This document shows, piece after piece, positions 57,677-64,000 of a DNA stretch of 64,000 nt. Both the position numbers and the translations under genes were made by a program. The stretch spans positions 558,001 through 622,000 of the forward strand of contig NZ_JAUFQN010000019.1 in assembly GCF_030409795.1 (NCBI RefSeq), in the 5' to 3' direction. The notes under the pieces are model-generated. The model ran no database searches, was not told the origin of the DNA, and saw only the letters and a program-made list of their open reading frames with translations. The stretch's first letter is position 1, and each line of letters begins with the position of its first letter. This DNA comes from Flavobacterium paronense. GTDB lineage: Bacteria > Bacteroidota > Bacteroidia > Flavobacteriales > Flavobacteriaceae.

Positions 57677-57961
57677 TATTATAATTGTTTAACAAAAAAC
57701 ATTATTTATTAAACAAAATAAGATTTATGAAAAATTTAACGCTATTGTTTAAGTTATAAATCAGCTAATTATAATAAATTCATTGATTTATCTGTAGTTT
57801 TTTGTTTGGTAATATTTCGATGAGTTAAACAAAATATCTTAAACAAAATAAGAATAATGTAGGTGAAGATGAAGAGATATAGAGTTAGTTTACAGGAAAT
57901 AATATCTAAGTATAATATTTAGCAAAGAGTATGTTTTTGAAATCAAGAAAAAAGTAGTGAA

Positions 57962-58005
57962 GATGTTAAAGCAACCAACGATAGAGCTTTAGAATTAGGG
58001 TCATA
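57962..58005 (+). pseudogene. Remnant of the 3' end of proC
   Basis: Encodes DVKATNDRALELGS and a stop, against DAVKAANDRALELGS in proC. 33 bases (57980-58012) are identical to 56620-56652, running through the stop codon into the A-run of the terminator. Upstream similarity fades (GTTTTTGAAA still shared at 57933) and an in-frame stop is present. Followed by a terminator and a FAS1 gene, as at the true proC. Confidence 0.88.
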
Positions 58006-58011
58006 AAAAAA

Positions 58012-58029
58012 GCTTCTCAAATGAGAAGC
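58012..58029. terminator. Bidirectional terminator between the proC remnant and the second fasciclin gene
   Basis: Perfect 8-base arms (58012-58019 and 58022-58029), A-run before, T-run after. Position matches the terminator after the true proC, but the stem sequence is different. Confidence 0.8.
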
Positions 58030-58056
58030 CTTTTTTATATAAAAAATGTTTGACGA

Positions 58057-58611
58057 TTAACCAGCAATTGCTGGAAGTAATACAGCATCAATTACATGAA
58101 TAATACCATTTGAGCATTTCGCATCTCTAGCAAAAACTCTTGAACCATTAATAAAAATACTTTTTTCTTCATAAGTACCTAAATCAGGATCTAATTCAGG
58201 ATAATAAATATTTGGAACAAGACTAATTGTAATATTCTGACCTTGTAATGTAGCCGCTTCTTGACCATTTGTTAAATCTGTAGATAATACTCTAGCACCT
58301 AAAACATGATATTTTAAAACAGCTTCTAAAACTCCGGGATTAGCAGTGTCGAATTCTTCTACTGTTAAACCTCCAAGTACTGCATCAAAAGCATCATTTG
58401 TTGGAACAAAAACAGTGTAATCACCAGCTTCTTCAAATGTAGAAGTCAATCCAGTTATATCTAATGCTTCTTTCAATGAGCTAAATTCAGGAGTTACTGC
58501 AATAATTTTTGCAATTGACGTAGATGGTAAATTTTTATTTTCCTCATCAGCACATGAAAACGCTAGAAAAGAGATTGCTACTAAAGTAAAATTTCTCAAT
58601 AAATTCTTCAT
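58057..58611 (-). CDS. Lipoprotein with one fasciclin (FAS1) domain
   Basis: 184 residues. Lipoprotein signal (MKNLLRNFTLVAISFLAFSC, Cys20) and a single FAS1 domain (about 35-184) with YTVFVPTNDAFDAVLGGL and CSNGIIHVIDAVLLP. Probably surface-exposed and adhesive. Paralogous to the two-domain protein downstream; the proC remnant between them shows that the locus arose by duplication. Confidence 0.93.
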   Translation of the reverse strand: MKNLLRNFTLVAISFLAFSCADEENKNLPSTSIAKIIAVTPEFSSLKEALDITGLTSTFEEAGDYTVFVPTNDAFDAVLGGLTVEEFDTANPGVLEAVLKYHVLGARVLSTDLTNGQEAATLQGQNITISLVPNIYYPELDPDLGTYEEKSIFINGSRVFARDAKCSNGIIHVIDAVLLPAIAG

Positions 58612-58633
58612 TTTAATTTTTTTAAAGTTTATC

Positions 58634-58641
58634 CAAAAATA
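58634..58641 (-). promoter_or_regulatory. Promoter core of the single-domain fasciclin gene
   Basis: TATTTTTG on the minus strand, fits TAnnTTTG, 22 bp upstream of the start codon. Confidence 0.5.
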
Positions 58642-58747
58642 TAAAATTTATTTATTATTGCTAATAAAATCTTAAAATTTATTTTTCAAGAACTAATAAT
58701 ATATCATTTATACTAAAGATTAGATTTTTTCGTTTACTATATAAATT

Positions 58748-58755
58748 TAACTTTG
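58748..58755 (+). promoter_or_regulatory. Promoter core of the MORN-type gene
   Basis: TAACTTTG, fits TAnnTTTG, 41 bp before ATG 58797. Confidence 0.5.
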
Positions 58756-58796
58756 TAATTAAGTTTTCATATTTTCACAAATAATTAAACATTCAC

Positions 58797-59576
58797 ATGA
58801 AACATATATTGATAATTTTGTTAATTTCATTTTCGGCTTTTGCCCAAGACATCAATAAATTTGATCAAAACGGCAAAAAAAATGGAGTTTGGAAAGGCAT
58901 ATATGAAGAGTCAAAACGGCCTCGTTATGAAGGTGTTTTTGAACATGGGATTGAAGTAGGAATGTTCAAATTTTTTGATGATACCAAAGCAGGAACAATA
59001 ATCGCTACAAGAGAATTTGATCCTAAAGACAATTCGTGCTACACTATTTTTTATAATCAAAATAAGAATAAAGTAAGTGAAGGTAAAGTGGTCAACAAAC
59101 AGTTTGAAGGTGACTGGAAATATTACCATGAAGATTTGCCAACTGTTATGACAAATGAGCATTATTTAAATGGTAAGCTTGAAGGAATTAGAAAAGTTTA
59201 CTACAAAAGCTCTGAAATAGCTGAAGAAACTACTTATAAGGCCGGAATTAAAAACGGGACTTATAAAAGTTATGCCGAAAATGGAACAGTGCTCGAAGAA
59301 TCAATTTATAAAAATGGAGAATACGATGGATTGGCTGTTTTTAGAAATGTTGATAATCAAATTTGTGCACAAGGACTTTTTAAAAATGGAAAGAAAGTTG
59401 GCATGTGGAAAATGCTTGTAAAAGGGAAATTAAAGGATGTTAATATGAATTTCCAAAACAAAAATTTTAAAAAACCAAAAATGCCAAATCAATCTGACGT
59501 TAAAATTGAGGTTAAGCCAGAAGATAAACCCGGAGATAAGTCAGATGATGATTTTAAAAATAAGCTTGGGAGGTAA
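58797..59576 (+). CDS. Secreted MORN-repeat-type protein (YwqK-like)
   Basis: 259 residues, signal peptide (MKHILIILLISFSAFAQ). Repeated GxWKxYxENG-type units (NGVWKGIYEE, GDWKYYHED, GIRKVYYKSSE, NGTYKSYAENG, YDGLAVFRNV, KVGMWKMLVKG) form a MORN/YwqK-like beta-meander. The last 35 residues are a charged tail rich in Lys, Asp and Pro. Such proteins are sometimes labelled toxin-antitoxin YwqK antitoxins, but nothing here supports that role. Function unknown. Confidence 0.85.
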   Translation: MKHILIILLISFSAFAQDINKFDQNGKKNGVWKGIYEESKRPRYEGVFEHGIEVGMFKFFDDTKAGTIIATREFDPKDNSCYTIFYNQNKNKVSEGKVVNKQFEGDWKYYHEDLPTVMTNEHYLNGKLEGIRKVYYKSSEIAEETTYKAGIKNGTYKSYAENGTVLEESIYKNGEYDGLAVFRNVDNQICAQGLFKNGKKVGMWKMLVKGKLKDVNMNFQNKNFKKPKMPNQSDVKIEVKPEDKPGDKSDDDFKNKLGR

Positions 59577-59634
59577 ATAAGTTTTGTTTAGGTTGGGATT
59601 GTTATAACTGATATAATACTATTTAATTTTACAG

Positions 59635-59660
59635 AATTTGCGGTAACTTTACCGCAAATT
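59635..59660 (+). terminator. Hairpin immediately upstream of mnmA
   Basis: Perfect 11-base arms (59635-59645 and 59650-59660, AATTTGCGGTA and complement) with loop ACTT, followed by TTTTGTTATA and then the mnmA ATG. Probably a terminator for the preceding gene, but it ends only 10 bases before the start codon, so it could instead act in the mnmA leader. Confidence 0.7.
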
Positions 59661-59670
59661 TTTTGTTATA

Positions 59671-60858
59671 ATGAAACGAGTTGTTGTTGGACTTTCCGGT
59701 GGTGTTGATTCGAGTGTTGCTGCTTATCTTTTAAAAGAGCAAGGCTATGAAGTTATAGGTCTTTTTATGAAAAACTGGCATGATGACTCGGTTACTATTT
59801 CCAATGAATGTCCATGGCTAGAAGACAGCAACGACGCACTTTTGGTAGCTGAAAAATTAGGAATCCCTTTCCAAACCGTTGATTTGAGTGAACAATACAA
59901 AGAAAAAATCGTCGACTATATGTTCAACGAATATAAATTAGGACGCACTCCAAATCCAGATGTATTGTGCAATCGCGAAATTAAGTTTGATGTTTTTATG
60001 AAAATTGCCTTAAGTCTGGGTGCTGATTATGTTGCCACAGGACATTATTGCAGAAAAGGTGAAATTGAAGTAAATGGTAAACCAACATATCAATTACTCG
60101 CCGGAAATGACGGTAACAAAGATCAATCTTATTTCTTATGTCAATTATCGCAAGAACAGTTGGCTAAATCGTTGTTTCCAATTGGAGAATTGACCAAACC
60201 TGAAGTTCGTGAAATAGCTGCAAAATTACATTTGGTCACAGCCGAAAAGAAAGACTCACAAGGTTTGTGCTTTATTGGAAAAGTTCGTTTGCCTGAGTTT
60301 TTGCAACAACAATTGCAACCCAAAGAAGGATTGATTTACGAAATTGATGCTGATAATTCTATCTATAATCAAGAGCAACCAATTTTCAATTCGTTAGAAG
60401 AACAGTTGGCTTTTGAGTCAAAAGGAATTTCATATTCGCCAGAAAACGGAAAAGTAGTTGGTAAACATCAAGGCGCACACTATTTTACTATTGGGCAACG
60501 AAAAGGATTAAATGTAGGCGGAACAAAAGAAGCACTTTTTATAATTGCTACCGATGTTAAATCAAATGCAATTTATACGGGTCAGGGCCAAAATCATCCT
60601 GGCTTATTTAAAAAAACATTGAGAGTACAGCCTTCAGAAATTCATTGGATTCGAGAAGATTTAGCTTTAAAAGATGGAGATTCTTTAATGGTAATGGCAC
60701 GTATTCGTTACCGTCAAGCATTACAAAAAGCTACTTTATATCAATTTGAAAGCGGTTTATATGTGTCTTTTGACGAACCACAATCGGCAATTACTGAAGG
60801 ACAATTTGTAGCTTGGAATATTGATGATGAATTAGTTGGTTCAGGAGTAATTTCATAA
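59671..60858 (+). CDS. mnmA: tRNA-specific 2-thiouridylase MnmA
   Basis: 395 residues. PP-loop SGGVDS (9-14), catalytic cysteines C100 ([13 protein letters not shown]) and C200 ([11 protein letters not shown]), and [10 protein letters not shown] in the central domain. It thiolates U34 of tRNA Lys, Glu and Gln. An insert around residues 222-255 ([20 protein letters not shown]) makes it longer than the E. coli enzyme (about 368). Confidence 0.97.
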   Translation: MKRVVVGLSGGVDSSVAAYLLKEQGYEVIGLFMKNWHDDSVTISNECPWLEDSNDALLVAEKLGIPFQTVDLSEQYKEKIVDYMFNEYKLGRTPNPDVLCNREIKFDVFMKIALSLGADYVATGHYCRKGEIEVNGKPTYQLLAGNDGNKDQSYFLCQLSQEQLAKSLFPIGELTKPEVREIAAKLHLVTAEKKDSQGLCFIGKVRLPEFLQQQLQPKEGLIYEIDADNSIYNQEQPIFNSLEEQLAFESKGISYSPENGKVVGKHQGAHYFTIGQRKGLNVGGTKEALFIIATDVKSNAIYTGQGQNHPGLFKKTLRVQPSEIHWIREDLALKDGDSLMVMARIRYRQALQKATLYQFESGLYVSFDEPQSAITEGQFVAWNIDDELVGSGVIS

Positions 60859-60884
60859 ATTAGCATTCTCAATGAGCAAATGCT

Positions 60885-62513
60885 ATGAATAAACTTTTCT
60901 TTATTGCCTTTTTTCTTTTAAGTTTCTGTGGTTATTCTCAAGAAGATGCCTGGGTTTATTTTAAAGATAAACCAAATGCACAATTTTATTTTGATAATCC
61001 TTTACAAATGCTTTCTCAGCGTTCTTTAGACAGAAGAACCAATCAAAATATTGCACTTGATAGTAAGGATGTTCCAATTCATCAACCCTATGTTGACCAA
61101 ATTATTGCAGCCTCTGGAATTGAAGTGAAAGCCAAATCGAAATGGTTTAATGCGGTTCATGTTCGAGGTGCTATTAATGATATTCAAAACTTAGCATCAC
61201 TATCTTTTGTAGACCATATTTATTTTGCTGATAGAAGTTTAAATACTTCTGGTAAAATGAAAAAGAGCTCAAAAATAAGTGGTATAAATGCAGTGAATAA
61301 GGTTTTAGAAACCACTACCATCTTTGATTATGGGAATTCAACTAATCAAATACAGATGTTGAATGCCAACTTGTTGCATCAACAAAATTTTACTGGTTCC
61401 GGAAAAATAATAGCGGTTATGGATGCAGGTTTTCCAAGTGTTGATGTTGCACCACCATTTCAAAGATTAAGAGATAACAATCAAATTCTTGGAGGTTATA
61501 ATTTTGTTGATAGAAATTCTGATTTTTACACACGAAACTCGCACGGAACTCTAGTTTTATCAACGATGGGCGGATTTCAAGCAAGTCAATTAGTAGGAAC
61601 AGCTCCCGATGCAAACTATTATTTATTTATCACTGAAGATGCCGATACAGAAAATCCAATTGAAGAAAGTAATTGGGTAGAAGCAGCTGAAATGGCGGAT
61701 AGTTTAGGAGTTGACATTATTACCACTTCTTTAGGTTATTTTGACTATGACAATCCTAATTATAGTTATACCTATAGCGACATGAATGGAACAACATCTT
61801 TTATTTCTAAAGGGGCAGATATTGCTTTCAGTCGTGGAATGATTTGTGTCGCAAGTGCTGGAAATTCAGGTAGTAGTCCGTTAAACCCACATATAGCAGT
61901 TCCTGCCGATGCTATTAATGTATTGGCAATTGGTGCTGTAAAGTCTGATGAAGTTTATGCTTCTTTTAGTTCTATAGGGCCGTCATTTGACGGAAGAATT
62001 AAACCTGATGTTATGGCTCAAGGCCAAAGTGCGGTCGTTGCTACGGTGGCTGGAACTGTTGGAACCGCAAGTGGCACATCATTTTCCGGACCAATAATGG
62101 CAGGTGCAATTGCTAGTTTTTGGCAAGCGGTTCCAAATTTAACCAACCAGCAAGTTGTAGATTTTGTAAAACAATCTGCGGATAGATATGCTAATCCAAC
62201 AAATCAATACGGTTACGGGATTCCTGATTTTCAATCGGCTTTAAATTCGGTACAACTTTCAATCAATGATTCAACTAAAGGAAGGTTTTTAGTATATCCC
62301 AATCCAGTTTCTGATAAACTTTTTATTTCATTCCCAACCGCTTTTATTGAAGCAAACATTAGTTTTTACAATGTTATGGGTCAAATAGTCTTTCAAAAAA
62401 CGATTCAAAATACTGATACAACACTTTCAATGACAAATTTGAATTCTGGGATTTACTTTTATAAAATTTATAGTAATTCATTTGTGCAAACGGGAAAAAT
62501 TATTAGAAATTAA
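60885..62513 (+). CDS. Secreted subtilisin-like serine protease with T9SS sorting domain
   Basis: 542 residues. Signal peptide (to about GYSQ), prodomain-like region, then S8 catalytic domain with D180 (IAVMDAGF), H220 (NSHGTLVLST), oxyanion Asn in SAGNSG and Ser398 (GTSFSGP). Residues about 470-542 are a type A C-terminal sorting domain (VYPNPVSDKLFISF through IYFYKIYSNSFVQTGKIIRN), which directs export by the type IX system. Extracellular protease; the T9SS components are not in the window. Confidence 0.94.
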   Translation: MNKLFFIAFFLLSFCGYSQEDAWVYFKDKPNAQFYFDNPLQMLSQRSLDRRTNQNIALDSKDVPIHQPYVDQIIAASGIEVKAKSKWFNAVHVRGAINDIQNLASLSFVDHIYFADRSLNTSGKMKKSSKISGINAVNKVLETTTIFDYGNSTNQIQMLNANLLHQQNFTGSGKIIAVMDAGFPSVDVAPPFQRLRDNNQILGGYNFVDRNSDFYTRNSHGTLVLSTMGGFQASQLVGTAPDANYYLFITEDADTENPIEESNWVEAAEMADSLGVDIITTSLGYFDYDNPNYSYTYSDMNGTTSFISKGADIAFSRGMICVASAGNSGSSPLNPHIAVPADAINVLAIGAVKSDEVYASFSSIGPSFDGRIKPDVMAQGQSAVVATVAGTVGTASGTSFSGPIMAGAIASFWQAVPNLTNQQVVDFVKQSADRYANPTNQYGYGIPDFQSALNSVQLSINDSTKGRFLVYPNPVSDKLFISFPTAFIEANISFYNVMGQIVFQKTIQNTDTTLSMTNLNSGIYFYKIYSNSFVQTGKIIRN

Positions 62514-62533
62514 ATTTGAAACATTCAGTTTAA

Positions 62534-63478
62534 ATGAATAAAATCACAAAACTTTTCAATATTAAATACCCAATTATCCAAGGAGGAATGATTTGGAATA
62601 GCGGATACAAATTAGCGAGTGCCGTTAGTAATGCTGGTGGTTTAGGGTTGATAGGTGCCGGTTCTATGTATCCTGATGTTTTGCGTGAGCATATTCAAAA
62701 ATGCAAAAAAGCTACCGATAAACCTTTTGGGGTTAATGTGCCAATGTTATATCCCAATATTGAAGAAATCATCCAAATTATTATTGAAGAAAAGGTGAAA
62801 ATAGTTTTTACTTCAGCAGGAAATCCAAAAACTTGGACAAGTTATTTAAAAGAAAATGAAATAACCGTTGTTCATGTTGTGAGCAGTTCCAAATTTGCTT
62901 TAAAAGCCCAAGAAGCTGGAGTTAATGCAATTGTTGCTGAAGGATTTGAAGCTGGTGGACACAATGGGAGAGAAGAAACAACCACGTTAACTTTAATTCC
63001 GATGGTAAAAGAACAAATAAATATACCGCTAATTGCAGCAGGAGGAATTGCCACGGGAAGAGGAATGTTGGCGGCAATGGTATTGGGTGCAGATGGTGTT
63101 CAAATGGGTTCAAGATTTGCGGCATCTTACGAAAGTTCTTCTCATGAAAATTATAAGAAAACAATTCTTAATGTAAAAGAAGGAGACACCCAATTAACTT
63201 TGAAAGAATTAGCTCCGGTACGATTGATAAAAAATAAATTTTACAATGATATCCAAGAGTTATATGCCAAATGCCCAACGCCCGAAGAATTAAAAGCATT
63301 ATTAGGAAGAGCAAGAGCAAAAAAAGGAATGTTCGAAGGAGATTTAGTTGAAGGGGAATTAGAAATAGGTCAGGTTGCTGGATTAATTCATGAAATTAAA
63401 TCGGTAGATTCCATAATTAATGAGGTAATTCAAGAATTTGAAATGGTTTCAAAAGATATGCAGCTTAGACCATTTTAA
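62534..63478 (+). CDS. Nitronate monooxygenase / FabK-like flavoprotein
   Basis: 314-residue TIM-barrel FMN enzyme. NIKYPIIQGGMIWNSGYKLA and NAGGLGLIGAGSM at the start, phosphate-binding AAGGIATGRGMLAAMVLGAD and MGSRFAAS, and H143 in EAGGHNGREETTT. FabK reduces enoyl-ACP in fatty-acid synthesis; nitronate monooxygenases share the fold and the histidine. Sequence alone does not separate them, although EAGGHxG is shared by both groups. Twenty bases after the protease gene, possibly co-transcribed. Confidence 0.88.
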   Translation: MNKITKLFNIKYPIIQGGMIWNSGYKLASAVSNAGGLGLIGAGSMYPDVLREHIQKCKKATDKPFGVNVPMLYPNIEEIIQIIIEEKVKIVFTSAGNPKTWTSYLKENEITVVHVVSSSKFALKAQEAGVNAIVAEGFEAGGHNGREETTTLTLIPMVKEQINIPLIAAGGIATGRGMLAAMVLGADGVQMGSRFAASYESSSHENYKKTILNVKEGDTQLTLKELAPVRLIKNKFYNDIQELYAKCPTPEELKALLGRARAKKGMFEGDLVEGELEIGQVAGLIHEIKSVDSIINEVIQEFEMVSKDMQLRPF

Positions 63479-63857
63479 ATATATTTTAATTTTACAAATT
63501 GTTGTTAGTGGGTCTGCAATCATATGTAAACTTATTAACAATTTTTTATTTTAGAAATAGAAAATAATTTATTAATAACTTTAAAGTTGAGATTTAGTTA
63601 TGTTTAATGTTATATATTTCAAAGAGTTAATCATATTTTAATATAATAAGTTATGAATGTTAATGTTGATTAATTTGTTTATAACATTTTAATAAGTCAA
63701 TTATCGATACTGTTATTATGAGTAATATAGTGGAAGCATTTTTTGCTTTGGTGTATACTGTTAAAATCAATTTAAATCATTTTATTTTTAGTGAAATGTA
63801 GGTTTAATAATAAGTATACTTTCAATTAGTGAAGAATTGTTTAAAATTGAATTGCTT
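63479..63857. other. 379-bp AT-rich region with no gene seen
   Basis: Very AT-rich upstream region of the last gene. No TAnnTTTG core in the last 60 bp, no hairpin of note and no open frame of coding character. Confidence 0.5.
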
Positions 63858-64000
63858 ATGAGAATTACTACTCTTGTTAAAAATTATTTTGCTTACATTG
63901 TTTTATTAGTATCTCTTTTTGGGTATAATAATTCTTTATATTCTCAATGTCCCACTGTTACAAATGCAAACCAGTCATTTTGCGATAGTCAATCACCTAC
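63858..64000 (+). CDS. Start of a secreted surface-type protein (3' end outside window)
   Basis: ATG 63858 opens a frame to the window edge: MRITTLVKNYFAYIVLLVSL, a hydrophobic signal segment ending near YSQ, then CPTVTNANQSFCDSQSPT. That Cys-containing QSFCDSQSPT motif is common after the signal peptide in large repeat-rich adhesin or gliding-associated proteins of Flavobacteriaceae. Only 47 codons are visible, so the assignment is tentative. Confidence 0.6.
   Translation, partial: MRITTLVKNYFAYIVLLVSLFGYNNSLYSQCPTVTNANQSFCDSQSP

Larger units (their letters stand above)
57645..58056. other. 412-bp spacer between the two fasciclin genes
   Basis: Promoter core of the two-domain gene, AT-rich DNA with several AAACAAAATA copies (57711, 57827 and 57842), the proC remnant (57962-58005) and a terminator (58012-58029). 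No intact gene. Confidence 0.65.

Noticed and set aside
58797-59576. Toxin-antitoxin assignment for the MORN-type protein
   Set aside because: Databases sometimes attach this label to YwqK-like repeats, but there is no partner toxin gene beside it and the protein carries a signal peptide.

Overview
The window reads as chromosome of a Bacteroidota bacterium, most likely a Flavobacterium or close relative. Evidence: visibly AT-rich DNA; promoter cores of the Bacteroidota type (TAnnTTTG, in two cases with an upstream TTTG 19-23 bp away); almost no Shine-Dalgarno sequences before ribosomal genes; a SusC/SusD pair; a type IX secretion C-terminal sorting domain; long zinc-free S14 and cysteine-poor L36; and the str-S10-spc-alpha order followed by carA and eno. 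The species cannot be named from sequence alone.

Layout. 1-5.9 kb: end of a Mur ligase (Mpl-like), radC, a HAD phosphatase, a secreted unknown, rarA, a rhomboid protease and rlmB. 5.9-12.4 kb, minus strand: SusD-like lipoprotein, SusC-like TonB-dependent transporter, and an Omp85/BamA-like outer-membrane protein. 12.4-13.1 kb: intergenic stretch with an 11-bp tandem repeat, a 21-bp-arm hairpin and the rpsL promoter. 13.1-30.4 kb: one colinear block of 32 translation, secretion and transcription genes from rpsL to rplQ, including fusA, secY, infA, rpmJ and rpoA. Three larger gaps in it carry hairpins that look regulatory. 30.7-35.9 kb: carA and eno flanking two paralogous secreted proteins of unknown function, with a decayed second copy of the carA 3' end between them.

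35.9-47.7 kb is a repeat-rich accessory stretch in which every gene is on the minus strand. It holds unknown secreted and membrane proteins, a RAYT-type Y1 transposase element with long inverted repeats, three 167-180-bp derivatives that keep its ends but lack its gene, a giant ABC-2 permease/M1 peptidase fusion with its ATPase, and a subclass B1 metallo-beta-lactamase between 58-bp direct repeats. The stretch ends in a truncated duplicate of the guaA 5' end. 47.7-64 kb returns to housekeeping: guaA, a LysM/periplasmic-binding protein, OsmC, pyrG, yidC, proC, two fasciclin lipoproteins (with a remnant of proC between them), a MORN-type protein, mnmA, a T9SS-secreted subtilase, a FabK/nitronate monooxygenase-like enzyme and the start of a large surface-type protein.

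How it fits together. The core is ribosome biogenesis, nucleotide synthesis (carA, guaA and pyrG are all class I glutamine amidotransferases) and envelope assembly (yidC, secY, Omp85, SusCD, Mpl). The unusual layer is local genome rearrangement. Three housekeeping genes (carA, proC, guaA) have left partial copies next to duplicated or inserted neighbours, and the RAYT element and its deletion derivatives sit inside one such tandem duplication.
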